Source of the DNA: Bacteriovorax sp.
Lineage (GTDB): Bacteria; Bdellovibrionota; Bacteriovoracia; Bacteriovoracales; Bacteriovoracaceae
Reading direction: 5' to 3'
Assembly (NCBI GenBank): GCA_014376445.1
Contig: JACMRM010000002.1
Location: forward strand, 1 to 36,296
DNA length: 36,296 nucleotides
Below, one piece after another: positions 22,946 to 31,068 of this stretch. The first letter of the stretch is position 1; every line of letters begins with the position of its first letter. The notes beneath the pieces were generated by a model. It was not told where the DNA came from. It was given only the letters and a program-made list of their open reading frames with translations, and made no database searches. The position numbers and the translations under genes are program-made.

Positions 22946-24034
22946 TTATAGCCATGATTTCCAGTAATTTTTATTTTCATTATTGCTGAACCATTCACTC
23001 GGAATCAGCGGTTTTTTTGCATCAATCATCACTGCAAATTCATCAGTACGTGTTTTGGCCACGCTATTTTTAAAGGCCTTGGGATGTGGCCCGTGGTGAA
23101 TCCCTTGAGGGTGAAATGTTAAAGCGCCGGCATCAATATTATCGCGTGAGAAAAAATCTCCCTGATGATAAAAAAGTACTTCATCAAAATCGATATTTGA
23201 ATGATAGAAAGGAACTTTTAAAGCACCCGACTCAGTTTCTTCAAGCGGTCTTTCAACGAATGAGCACACAACAAAATTTTTCGCTACAAATGTCGTGTGA
23301 ACACTTGGAGGCATGTGGTAGCGGTGGCTTGTTACCGGACAGAAATCATAAATTGAAAGTTTGAACGGGTAAACTGAGCCTTTCCAGCCTGAAACAGTCA
23401 GCGGATTGTGCGGGTAAGTTACAGTCGTAATTTTTCCCAGACGCTTGATTTCTATTTTGTATTCTTTTTTATCCTGCTCAGTTCCATGAGCTGCAGATGG
23501 AGTCATAATCGCAGTCTGATCATAAAGAGCATTCGGTCCCAGCATGCCGCGGTCAGGTTGTTCAAATTCTGATCTAGACTCAACTTTTAATATTTTCGTT
23601 TCCGTTGTAAGGTATAATTTATAAGTTGTTCCACGGGGGATAACGATATAATCACCCTTGATATAATCTAGAGCACCATAGCTTGTTTCAAGCCTTCCGG
23701 TTCCATCGTGAATGAAATACATTTCATCAAAGTCAGCACTACGATAAAAATTTTCAAATGACTTATTGTAGTGGCCAATATTGATCACAACATCTTCATT
23801 TAAAAGAATAGTCTGAAACTGATTTTTTTTGAGACCATCATTAAACATCGGCGGTTGTGACTGAGGCTTAAGATCACCTTCAATATTTGTCCATGCAACC
23901 GGTGCTTTAGAATGATACAAATGAGAAACTCTTCCGAAAAATCCGTTTCTTCCATGCTCTTCTTCGAAGTGCCCTTCAGGAATTTTTACGTGAGCTTGTT
24001 TTGTAACAAGACCTGATGACTTAAAATTTTCCAT
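22946..24034 (-). CDS. hmgA: homogentisate 1,2-dioxygenase
   Basis: A 362-residue cupin-fold Fe(II) dioxygenase that opens the ring of homogentisate in tyrosine and phenylalanine degradation. The predicted iron ligands are H278 (PFYHSN), E285 (DFDEVLFYH) and H314 (GIHHGPHP), in the order seen in the mammalian enzyme. Other marks are YPHNPLTVSGWKG and SHRYHMPPSVHTTF. It is shorter than the 430-440-residue classical enzymes and belongs to the compact bacterial branch. It follows the fumarylacetoacetase gene by 11 nt on the same strand, with an AAGGA box. The order (aminotransferase, hydrolase, dioxygenase) gives two of the last steps; 4-hydroxyphenylpyruvate dioxygenase and maleylacetoacetate isomerase are not in the window. 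Confidence 0.88.
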   Translation of the reverse strand: MENFKSSGLVTKQAHVKIPEGHFEEEHGRNGFFGRVSHLYHSKAPVAWTNIEGDLKPQSQPPMFNDGLKKNQFQTILLNEDVVINIGHYNKSFENFYRSADFDEMYFIHDGTGRLETSYGALDYIKGDYIVIPRGTTYKLYLTTETKILKVESRSEFEQPDRGMLGPNALYDQTAIMTPSAAHGTEQDKKEYKIEIKRLGKITTVTYPHNPLTVSGWKGSVYPFKLSIYDFCPVTSHRYHMPPSVHTTFVAKNFVVCSFVERPLEETESGALKVPFYHSNIDFDEVLFYHQGDFFSRDNIDAGALTFHPQGIHHGPHPKAFKNSVAKTRTDEFAVMIDAKKPLIPSEWFSNNENKNYWKSWL

Positions 24035-24045
24035 ATAAGATCCTT

Positions 24046-25047
24046 TTACTTAACTTTATTTCCAACTTTATTAATTAATTTTCCGATCTTTTCAATTTCC
24101 AGCTCGATAACATCACCTGATTTGATCCATTGATCAAGTTCAAGTCCGCATCCTGTTCCTACGGTTCCTGAGCCGAAAAAATCTCCAGCGAGAATCCATT
24201 CATCACGGGAAGCATGCTCAAGCATTTGCGCCCATGTAAAATGGGAATCTCCTGACTGACCTCTCGACCATTCCTTGCCGTTGATCTTTGCCGTCATGAG
24301 AAGATTTGGTTCAGATGATCCAAGTTCATCAACTGTCACGATCACAGGCCCGATGACTGAACAAAAATCTTTTGCTTTTGCCGGCCCAAGTCTTACTGTC
24401 ATTTCTTTTCGTTGAATATCACGTGCAGAAACATCGTTCAGGATCGTAAACCCAAAAATATGTTTAAGAGCATCTTTCTCTTTAATGTTGTAGCCATCAA
24501 GACCAATGACCATTCCCAGTTCAAGCTCGTAGTCGAGTTGATCTGTATATGAAGGCCAGAGAATTTCTTCTCCATTGCCAATGAATCCTGCTGTGGCACC
24601 CTTGTAATAAACAGGAAGTTCAAACCACGCTGGAGGAATAGGTTCGTTTCTTTTTTTGAATCCAGTGGCCACATGTTTTTCATGAGCAAAAAAATCACGG
24701 TATGTTTCAATTTTATCAATCGGAGTTGTAAGTGAAACATTTTTTGAAAGATCAATAAGAAATTTCGTTCCGTCTTTCATTTCGGTTGTTCCGCACTTCT
24801 CAAAAAACAGCATCAGTCCGAAGGCTTCATGAAGAATTTCAAGCGGATTTTCTCTCAGGCGTAGAAGCTGGTTAAGTGAAGAAGGGCAGTGAGTATTGGC
24901 ACGTTCACGCGGGTTAAAACGATTTTCTCTCTCGAAGTTGCAAGCATAAGCAAGGTTAGGATCAAGAATTGTTTTATTGTCGATCAGGATTCCCAGGCGT
25001 TTTTCAGTTCCAAGAGGGTGACGGTGTAAATAGGTTACGATTTTCAT
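24046..25047 (-). CDS. fumarylacetoacetate hydrolase family protein
   Basis: A 333-residue FAH-fold enzyme expected to cleave fumarylacetoacetate to fumarate and acetoacetate, the last step of tyrosine degradation. DYELELGMVIG carries metal-binding acids, and FTILNDVSARDIQRKEM and FFGSGTVGTGCGLELDQW are FAH hallmarks; the N-terminal SH3-like domain with YLHRHPLGTEKRLGI is present. ATG 25047 starts one base after the aminotransferase stop, with a GGGAGA ribosome site inside the end of that gene. Context with hmgA strongly supports the fumarylacetoacetate assignment over other FAH-family activities. Confidence 0.87.
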   Translation of the reverse strand: MKIVTYLHRHPLGTEKRLGILIDNKTILDPNLAYACNFERENRFNPRERANTHCPSSLNQLLRLRENPLEILHEAFGLMLFFEKCGTTEMKDGTKFLIDLSKNVSLTTPIDKIETYRDFFAHEKHVATGFKKRNEPIPPAWFELPVYYKGATAGFIGNGEEILWPSYTDQLDYELELGMVIGLDGYNIKEKDALKHIFGFTILNDVSARDIQRKEMTVRLGPAKAKDFCSVIGPVIVTVDELGSSEPNLLMTAKINGKEWSRGQSGDSHFTWAQMLEHASRDEWILAGDFFGSGTVGTGCGLELDQWIKSGDVIELEIEKIGKLINKVGNKVK

Positions 25048-25048
25048 G

Positions 25049-26191
25049 TTATGGTCTCCCGAAGCGATTATTGTATTCAGGAAGTATCTCTTCCATCGCT
25101 CTAAAGAAGTGACTCATTTCTCTTTTTGTTCCAAGAGACACGCGAACATATTCAGGCATTTCATTGGCCTTCAGCTGACGGATGATGACACCATGATTAA
25201 GTAAAGCTTCATACATATGGCCGGAAGCTGCATCTGATCCTGTCTTGAATGCAATAAAGTTTGCAACAGACTTGATTGGATTAAATTCATGCTTTGTTAA
25301 AAAAGCAAAAGTTTCTTTATAGCGTCTGTCATTGTTAACAATTGTTCTTCTTAAATGCGGTTTATCGTGAATTGCACCAGCGGCTCCCATTTGAGCAATC
25401 AGTCCTGGTTCAAAAGGAAGTTTTACTTTTGAAAGGTTGCTGATTAAGTCTTCGTGTCCGAATCCATAACCAATACGAATTCCTGAGAGACCATACGCTT
25501 TAGAAAAAGTTCTAAGCGTTAAAACATTGTCATAACGATAGTCCATTGAGTTGGGATAATCATCATGTCCATTTGCAAATTCAAAATAGGCTTCATCTAA
25601 AATCACCAGAACATGATTTGGAACTTTCGACATTAAAAAATCAAATTCAGTTTTATTGATATAAGTTCCTGTCGGATTATTCGGATTGCAAATATAAATG
25701 ACTTTAGTTTTTTTCGTAATGCTTTTAGCAAGAGCTTCAACATCAAAGCGATAATCTTTTGTCAAAGGAGTAGTTTTTAAATTTGCTCCCACACTTCGCA
25801 TGATAATGCTAAACCCGATAAAAGTATTCTGGCTTGTAAGTACTTCCTGCCCTGGAGAAATAAAAGCGCGTGCAATATAGGCCATGATTCCTTCAGAGCC
25901 ATTTCCTAAAATAATATTTTCGTTTTTTAATTTATATAATTTCGAGAGAGCTTTTTTAACCATGTAAGCGTTCATGTCAGGATAGCGGTGAACATCCCAA
26001 AGCGCATTCGTCATAGTTTTGATGGCATACGGAGAAGGACCTAGAGGATTTTCGTTGCTCGCCAGTTTCGAGATTCTTGTCAGACCTTTTTCACGAATAA
26101 GTTCATCAATCGGCTTACCTGCCTGATAAACCTGTAGACTACGAACATAGTCGGGTACTAGCGTTTGAATTTGATCAGAAATTTCCGACAT
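25049..26191 (-). CDS. HisC-like class II aminotransferase, possible aromatic aminotransferase
   Basis: A 380-residue PLP enzyme of the histidinol-phosphate aminotransferase group. LASNENPLGPSP (43-54), CNPNNPTGT (168-176), ILDEAYFEF (197-205, with D199 facing the pyridine nitrogen) and RTFSKAYGLSGIRIGY (PLP lysine K231) are all present. By sequence it is HisC-type. By context it sits at the head of a minus-strand operon with fumarylacetoacetase and homogentisate dioxygenase, which suggests it transaminates tyrosine or phenylalanine to the arylpyruvate. No histidine gene is nearby. Both roles are possible, as HisC-like enzymes with aromatic activity are known. The family is firm, the substrate inferred. 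Confidence 0.85.
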   Translation of the reverse strand: MSEISDQIQTLVPDYVRSLQVYQAGKPIDELIREKGLTRISKLASNENPLGPSPYAIKTMTNALWDVHRYPDMNAYMVKKALSKLYKLKNENIILGNGSEGIMAYIARAFISPGQEVLTSQNTFIGFSIIMRSVGANLKTTPLTKDYRFDVEALAKSITKKTKVIYICNPNNPTGTYINKTEFDFLMSKVPNHVLVILDEAYFEFANGHDDYPNSMDYRYDNVLTLRTFSKAYGLSGIRIGYGFGHEDLISNLSKVKLPFEPGLIAQMGAAGAIHDKPHLRRTIVNNDRRYKETFAFLTKHEFNPIKSVANFIAFKTGSDAASGHMYEALLNHGVIIRQLKANEMPEYVRVSLGTKREMSHFFRAMEEILPEYNNRFGRP

Positions 26192-26267
26192 AACAATATT
26201 TCCATAAAAAAATGTAGAATAGGCTGTAGATTATGAAGATACCAAGTTTCTCTCACACAGGCAAAAA

Positions 26268-26678
26268 ATGAGTCAATTCGATCAATCCCACTTGGCAGTC
26301 ATGGAGCAGGGAATTCTCTGTTTTAACGCTCAGAAATATTGGGAATGCCATGAAGACTTAGAACACCATTGGTTAGAAGAGCCAGGACCGCTTCGAAATG
26401 TTTATTGGGCAGTGATTCAGGTTGCGGCCGCGATGATTCATTATCGTGAAAGTAATCTTACAGGTGCGCGCGGTTTAATTTTCAAGGCCAAGCAGAAGTT
26501 TGACCGCTGTGAACAGTTCAAGATTGAAAGCGATCTTCTGCGTTCTGAACTTCAATGGGATGAACTGAAAAAAATGGTAAGAGCAGTGCCTCCGACCGAA
26601 GAATCTAAATTAGAAGACTTTGCAAAATTATATGAATTTCGTTTTAAGGATCCAAGTTTATGGAAATGGAAGAAGTAA
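26268..26678 (+). CDS. DUF309-like protein
   Basis: A 136-residue cytoplasmic helical protein. The core GILCFNAQKYWECHEDLEHHWL followed by RNVYWAVIQVAAAMIHYRESNLTGARGL has the spacing of DUF309: a HE...LE..W motif and a second helix with alanine-rich faces. Members are found in many bacteria and their function is unknown. ATG 26268 has an AGG box seven nt upstream. It overlaps the next gene by 19 bases, so the two are coupled. The divergent gap to the aminotransferase is 76 nt. Confidence 0.8.
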   Translation: MSQFDQSHLAVMEQGILCFNAQKYWECHEDLEHHWLEEPGPLRNVYWAVIQVAAAMIHYRESNLTGARGLIFKAKQKFDRCEQFKIESDLLRSELQWDELKKMVRAVPPTEESKLEDFAKLYEFRFKDPSLWKWKK

Positions 26679-27658
26679 GAAAAATTCTGGTTAAATTCCC
26701 GAGAGCAATGAATGATGTAATCAACTGCTTTCCTTTTATCGTGACACTGAGTGAAGAGTTTCCGAAATCGGAAATCAATATCATTGTCGAAGAAGGATGC
26801 TCGCTGGCACTTAATTACATTCCCTTTAAAATAAAAGTTTATGAAAGACCGAAGACTAAACTTACATTAATTGAAACTCATCATTACTGTGCAAATATGC
26901 ATGACATTTTTAATATCGATCTTTATTTCGATCTGGAAAATACATTGAACTCTGCTTTTATGGGATTCAATTTTCGCGCGAAAGAAAGAGTGGGGTATGA
27001 AGTTAAATGGAATAAGTATCTGCTGACAAAAAAATTCCCTGATCAACCGAATCTGTCAGTGGAAAAAAAGGCAATGAAGCTACTTGAACTTTATCTTAAT
27101 AAAAATTTGAGTGATGTGAGGATTTCAAAAACCCGCGAAACAGGTCAGCCAGTTGCGAATATCGAAAAATTATTCCAGGAACCGGAGCAACCGAAATTTA
27201 TCATGATTATGCTTGATAACTTTGCCAACGTTTCAAAGCAGATTGAGATGTGGAAAAAATTCTTTGATAGTTTTCAGAAGCAAAAATTTGCTATCTGGTC
27301 GATGGAAGATGAAGGAGGAATTTCTGATTTATTTGCCAGTATCGATCTAGGCCACAATGATTTATATATGCAAAGAGGATCAGACAGCAAGGAGATGATT
27401 TATCTTTTCTCAAAAATGAAAGGTATCATTGTTAATAATCTTTGGGCCGAAGGTATCTGTAATTATATCGGCGTAGACAGTATTTCTTTTTTAGATTCTA
27501 AGGCGGACTGGCCGAATTATGATTATTTTCGTTATAGACCGCAGCGAGTGGTTTTTTCTCCGGAAGGTCTGATCAAGTATTATTTCCTGGATGAAGTGCG
27601 GGAGTGGGGAGAAATGAACCAGGTTGTTGATCAGATCCACTTGAATTTCAAACTGTAG
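26660..27658 (+). CDS. glycosyltransferase family 9-like (heptosyltransferase fold)
   Basis: A 332-residue cytoplasmic protein. The start RKILVKFPRAMNDVINCFPFIVTLSEEFP is the signature first strand and helix of family-9 glycosyltransferases, in which heptosyltransferases of LPS core synthesis are found; NIIVEEGC and later GSDSKEMIYLFSKMKGIIVNN fit the C-terminal half with the donor-binding loop. Sequence divergence is high and the catalytic aspartate is not certain. AAGGA at 26646-26650 lies nine nt upstream of ATG 26660. It overlaps the DUF309 gene by 19 bases and is followed 8 nt later by the barrel-protein gene. A role in envelope sugar transfer is inferred. Confidence 0.65.
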   Translation: MEMEEVRKILVKFPRAMNDVINCFPFIVTLSEEFPKSEINIIVEEGCSLALNYIPFKIKVYERPKTKLTLIETHHYCANMHDIFNIDLYFDLENTLNSAFMGFNFRAKERVGYEVKWNKYLLTKKFPDQPNLSVEKKAMKLLELYLNKNLSDVRISKTRETGQPVANIEKLFQEPEQPKFIMIMLDNFANVSKQIEMWKKFFDSFQKQKFAIWSMEDEGGISDLFASIDLGHNDLYMQRGSDSKEMIYLFSKMKGIIVNNLWAEGICNYIGVDSISFLDSKADWPNYDYFRYRPQRVVFSPEGLIKYYFLDEVREWGEMNQVVDQIHLNFKL

Positions 27659-27666
27659 GAGACCTT

Positions 27667-28227
27667 ATGAAAAAATTATTATGTATGGCCATGGCTCTAC
27701 TGTCTTTAACATCTTTTGCTGATGATATGAAAGGAAAGCTGAGCATTACTCCAATTGTCGGATTAGAGCGCGTTCAAAAATTTCAGCCGACGCCTTATAT
27801 GAAAACTAGGGTGATTTACGGCGCAAGATTAGTATATAAATTTCCGATTTCTGCATTGGAAGTTGAATACACTCATGCGCAGGATACAAACAACGATGTA
27901 GCCTCCAATACTTCTTATAAAGACAGTGAAGACAAACTTCGCTTAGGTCTTCGCGGAGAAGGAGCTCTTACAAGTTTTTCAAGTGTGTATCTTCGCGGCG
28001 GTGCTCAGTGCAGAAAAAATGAACAGACAAAAACTGTAGGAAGTGCAGCTTCAACAACTTCCAATAGCAGTAAAGTTCAGCCTTATGTGGGTACAGGTCT
28101 TACGATCCACGTCTCGCAATTTTTTGCTTTAACAGCAGAAATACTTGCGACTTATACACCAACAGACAAACCAAACTTAAAAGATTATGAACTGCAACCG
28201 ACTCTTGGAATTAATGTACGCTTTTAA
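27667..28227 (+). CDS. small outer membrane beta-barrel protein
   Basis: A 186-residue protein with a signal peptide (MKKLLCMAMALLSLTSFA, residues 1-18). The mature part is a set of alternating amphipathic strands with a C-terminal TLGINVRF, an outer membrane assembly signal with terminal phenylalanine. This fits an OmpW/OmpX-size barrel, but no named family is evident. It is 8 nt after the glycosyltransferase gene and probably cotranscribed. The minus-strand gene downstream shares the following hairpin. Confidence 0.6.
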   Translation: MKKLLCMAMALLSLTSFADDMKGKLSITPIVGLERVQKFQPTPYMKTRVIYGARLVYKFPISALEVEYTHAQDTNNDVASNTSYKDSEDKLRLGLRGEGALTSFSSVYLRGGAQCRKNEQTKTVGSAASTTSNSSKVQPYVGTGLTIHVSQFFALTAEILATYTPTDKPNLKDYELQPTLGINVRF

Positions 28228-28260
28228 AAAAGACAAGGACCCCTGTGATGCGGGGCCCTT
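28226..28260 (-). terminator. intrinsic terminator for the minus-strand repeat protein
   Basis: On the minus strand AAGGGCCCC pairs with GGGGTCCTT, loop GCATCACA, one G-U pair, followed by GTCTTTTTT. Coordinates of the stem are 28235-28243 and 28252-28260, with the T-run at 28226-28231. Confidence 0.8.
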
Positions 28261-28290
28261 GAAGACGTGTGTGGAGATAAAAGGAAATGA

Positions 28291-29559
28291 TTATCTAAGG
28301 TTGATTACTATTCTTTCAATGTCGATCATTCCCATTCTAACTGATAGATTAAGTTCTGAAAGTCTTGCAAAATTCACTGATGATAAAATAATTCTTTGAA
28401 CTCCCGGTTGCATAATTTGTTGTGCTCCACAATTCATGTTCAACTGGCCTTGAACAAGCTGACATAAGCTCAATCTTGTCCCGTAGTCTGATCCTCTCAT
28501 CGTGATTTCTACCGAATTAACAATTCTATTATTTTGTCTTGGATCAATTCTTAGTAATTGTTTAAGTGCTACTCCTGAAGTTTCGTATAATCTTTGGTTA
28601 ACGATCTGCTCGATTCTATTTTCTAAAATCGGCCCTGGCCCTGGAATATTTCCTGCTCTATCAAATTCAAGGCTCACTTCTTCTACAACAACATCGCCTC
28701 TGAAGTATAATCTCAGGTCACGAATATCCTGGCCGATTCTTAAACCACCAACTTCAATTGAAATAAGTGCTGAGGCTCCACCGATTGATTGCATGCTTGC
28801 TGACTGCTCAGCATTTTTTATTAATGACACTTGAGAAAATCCTCTAAGTGCATGTGCACGAACAGAAACTCTTCTTAAAGCTTGGCCTTGTCTGTCTGTC
28901 CCAAGACTAAACAATCTATAAAGCTGCAAACCACCTTCACCTTGAATACTTTGGTTAACTTGTTGTCTGACAACATCAGCTTGTGATGGCTGAGTTGGAG
29001 TCCCTGGGCCAGGCCAAGTAGGACCAGAATTTTGAAGCACATTAAAGACAACTTTCTCAACATAAAAACTCCCTCTCATATCAAGTTCCAGATTTCTTAA
29101 ATTCTGACTTACAGAATTTGAAAAAGGATCAACTCTAAAAGTGTATTGCATCATCTGACGTGCCACTCTTTGCCCTTGATCAGCAGACTGACCATTAACG
29201 AGTAAACGTGCTTGTCCATTTCCATCTTGAGTTGAAGCAGTGATCACCACTGACTGAATTAATTTTCCTTGAAGCTGAGAGCGGATATATGAGTCTCTAA
29301 TTAAATCGAGACGAGCTTGGTTTTGAAAATAAGAATTTACTTGAAGTTCAACGTCGCTGGAATCATCTCTATCGTTACCCCATGGATCTCTTTGTTCTTG
29401 AGCTTGCTGATCGCGAGATTGATCTCGCGGATCTCGAGGTTGATTTTGATTTCCGGGACGTGAGCCAGGGCCCCATCCAATACTATCTTGTGCATGTAAT
29501 GAAGTTGAAACAGAAGTTACAACGATAAGTGTAGAAAGCATCAGCTTTTGAAAATTCAT
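28291..29559 (-). CDS. exported protein with three tandem ~100-residue beta-rich repeats
   Basis: A 422-residue protein with a signal peptide (1-23), a low-complexity linker rich in Q, D, R and P (about 30-70), and three homologous-looking modules of about 100 residues starting near 72, 195 and 312. Each module begins with a VNQ/VNS-type strand, has a 'sV.I.a' strand and ends with a 'l..L.l...G.....E.v...' pattern (for example LRNLELDMRGSFYVEKVVF, IRDLRLYFRGDVVVEEVSL and LSELNLSVRMGMIDIERIV). No known domain is recognised. The start has a strong GAGGGGG ribosome site. Its 5' leader carries a terminator-like hairpin and a longer competing helix, so expression is probably attenuated. A periplasmic or surface role is inferred. 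Confidence 0.7.
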   Translation of the reverse strand: MNFQKLMLSTLIVVTSVSTSLHAQDSIGWGPGSRPGNQNQPRDPRDQSRDQQAQEQRDPWGNDRDDSSDVELQVNSYFQNQARLDLIRDSYIRSQLQGKLIQSVVITASTQDGNGQARLLVNGQSADQGQRVARQMMQYTFRVDPFSNSVSQNLRNLELDMRGSFYVEKVVFNVLQNSGPTWPGPGTPTQPSQADVVRQQVNQSIQGEGGLQLYRLFSLGTDRQGQALRRVSVRAHALRGFSQVSLIKNAEQSASMQSIGGASALISIEVGGLRIGQDIRDLRLYFRGDVVVEEVSLEFDRAGNIPGPGPILENRIEQIVNQRLYETSGVALKQLLRIDPRQNNRIVNSVEITMRGSDYGTRLSLCQLVQGQLNMNCGAQQIMQPGVQRIILSSVNFARLSELNLSVRMGMIDIERIVINLR

Positions 29560-29572
29560 TTTTCCCCCTCAG

Positions 29573-29700
29573 AAAAAAGCCAGTGAACACCGGCATAATC
29601 TGTAGAGCAAGCACGATGCCAACCGTTTTGATCAAATTTGGAAGCGATCTGACACTTTTGATCGGGATTTTAAAAGTGATGGTGTCGTTCTGGCTTTTTT
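29573..29700 (-). promoter_or_regulatory. riboswitch-like structured leader of the 28291-29559 gene
   Basis: On the minus strand AAAAAAGCCAG (29700-29690) pairs with CTGGCTTTTTT (29583-29573), and the helix continues inward with CACC/GGTG after small bulges. Inside are hairpins CACTTTT/AAAAGTG and GGCAT/ATGCC. Overlapping the 3' arm is a local hairpin, GCCGGT-GTTC-ACTGGC, followed by TTTTTT, which looks like an intrinsic terminator. The SD GAGGGGG and the ATG follow within a few nt. The two structures exclude each other, as in transcription attenuation. A promoter candidate (TTGTTA and TAAAAT) lies upstream, around 29715-29745. The effector and family are unknown. On the plus strand the same helix also ends in six T, so an antisense transcript is possible. 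Confidence 0.5.
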
Positions 29701-29765
29701 AGCAGGGACAGTTTAGTATTTTAGGAACTTACGGCCTCTAACAATTGCGCTTCAGGGATACACTT

Positions 29766-30350
29766 ATGAATAAAATAATAATGATTCTTACACTCAGTTT
29801 TTTTATGAATCTGGCAAAGGCAGAAGATGCAAAAGATTCAATTGCTAGAAAACAGCCTGACAGTGAGCTGACAATTTTAGGTGTGACGATCGGAAAAACT
29901 ACTTTGAATGAAGTGAAGGTTAAATTTAAAACGAAAGAGATTTATCATGAAGGCGACGCAGGCGAATCTTTATATGTAGTCTGTTTGAAGATCTCAAACG
30001 GATCAACGATTGCTTTTGAATCAGGAGAATTAGGAGGAGCTGAACACAAAGTGATTTCTATTTCAGTAAACAGTCCGCAGTCACCGTATCGTTTGAATAA
30101 CATCTGTGAAAAAACTTCCGCAATTAAAGAAAAGATGACTCTTCATAAAACCAGTCTTGGAATGTCGCCAGACATCGTGAAGAGATTGACAGGCAAGCCA
30201 AGCAAGCAGACTGCTGATAGGATTGAGTACAGATATGAAATGCAGGAAAAAACAAACAAAGGAAATTTGGATACTCTGACAACTTTAACTATAGAATTTA
30301 AAAGTAGCATGAGCACTCAGTTTACTGCCACTAAGACGGAGACCTATTAA
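29766..30350 (+). CDS. exported protein with two BamE/SmpA-like modules
   Basis: A 194-residue protein from ATG 29766, with AGGGA seven nt upstream and a signal peptide to about residue 20. It has two similar modules: ILGVTIGKTTLNEVKVKF near residue 35 and SLGMSPDIVKRLTGKPSKQT near residue 130, each followed by beta strands. The pattern G.t...V...lG.P...........Y.Y is that of BamE/SmpA-like small lipoproteins, but no lipobox cysteine is present. The longer frame from 29745 has no ribosome site. The stop overlaps the next start by one base (TAATG). Function unknown. Confidence 0.6.
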   Translation: MNKIIMILTLSFFMNLAKAEDAKDSIARKQPDSELTILGVTIGKTTLNEVKVKFKTKEIYHEGDAGESLYVVCLKISNGSTIAFESGELGGAEHKVISISVNSPQSPYRLNNICEKTSAIKEKMTLHKTSLGMSPDIVKRLTGKPSKQTADRIEYRYEMQEKTNKGNLDTLTTLTIEFKSSMSTQFTATKTETY

Positions 30351-30766
30351 TGAAAGGCATTCTCATCTTTTTTGCCTTGACACTTAGTCCTTTAGCTTTT
30401 TCCCAGACAGCTGGCAAATGCAAAACACTTGATGAATTAATCAGAAAAATTAGCAGTAAAAAAAGATATAACTTCTCTTCAGTTAACAAAATTTATAATT
30501 TAAACCGCACATTAAAGTGTGATGGCGCCTATGCTGAGGGTATGTCAAATATTGTTGTTCAGGCCCTAGTCATGGATTATGTTAGAACATTAAAGGTTGC
30601 AGGTAAGACACAATCAGCGACTGACTTTGTTCTGAGTCACATTGCTGCCATCGCCGATAAAGCTTATCTGGTGAAAGTTGTAGATAATTCAATGAAGATC
30701 TGCCCGCGCAATAAAAAAGAGCTTTGTAAAAAAATCGAGACTGAAGCCCGAAAAGGTATTAAGTAA
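30350..30766 (+). CDS. small exported protein of unknown function
   Basis: A 138-residue protein with a signal peptide (MKGILIFFALTLSPLAFS, residues 1-18) and a mature, lysine-rich helical part with four cysteines (K-C-K near the start, KCDGAY, ICPRNKKELC). No family is recognised. It is coupled to the upstream BamE-like gene by a TAATG overlap, which suggests the two work in the same compartment. It ends 2 nt before the relic on the other strand. Confidence 0.6.
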   Translation: MKGILIFFALTLSPLAFSQTAGKCKTLDELIRKISSKKRYNFSSVNKIYNLNRTLKCDGAYAEGMSNIVVQALVMDYVRTLKVAGKTQSATDFVLSHIAAIADKAYLVKVVDNSMKICPRNKKELCKKIETEARKGIK

Positions 30767-30768
30767 AA

Positions 30769-31068
30769 CTATCGGTTAACAGAACAGATCAATTTTCCTT
30801 TAATAACTTTTCCGACGGCCTTAGTGAGCTTGAAAGCTCCAACATAATGAGAGTCAAGTGAGCCTTCGTAATCAGGTTCAGTTTTCTCAGTTATGTTCAC
30901 CTCAATAATGTTATCACCATCGATGATAATGGCCGTCTTCGGCATTAAAAAAGAAAGATCATCAACTCTGTTAGCAGCATCAATCAGAATTCTTTTATTA
31001 GCGTACTGAAAATGCGAAAGGATTGAGGGAGTCTGGTAAAAATTACAGACTCCACGAGTGTTCAGGTC
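30769..31068 (-). pseudogene. C-terminal relic of a small exported protein
   Basis: Between the upstream exported gene and the hydrolase there is a 99-codon minus-strand frame ending in TAG at 30769-30771. It has no ATG, GTG or TTG near its 5' end other than an internal ATG (30945) which would leave 58 codons. It is in the same frame as the hydrolase and starts right after that gene's TAA. The sequence is protein-like (YANKRILIDAANRVDD, TAIIIDGDNIIEVNI, VGKVIKGKLICSVNR) and ends like the small exported proteins nearby. I read it as the 3' part of a gene whose start was lost, or less likely a readthrough extension of the hydrolase. Nothing comparable is seen on the plus strand here. Confidence 0.5.
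31028..31053. repeat. inverted repeat after the hydrolase gene
   Basis: GGAGTCTG (31028-31035) and CAGACTCC (31046-31053), with TAA/TTA pairing inside. It lies 15 nt past the hydrolase stop on the minus strand and could act as its transcript end, though no U-run follows. Confidence 0.5.

Noticed and set aside
24438-24755. A 105-codon minus-strand frame inside the fumarylacetoacetase gene
   Set aside because: It is an out-of-frame reading of a well-supported enzyme on the same strand, with no ribosome site.
28187-28399. A 70-codon plus-strand frame across the terminator and the end of the repeat-protein gene
   Set aside because: It runs through a terminator hairpin and is antisense to a well-supported gene.
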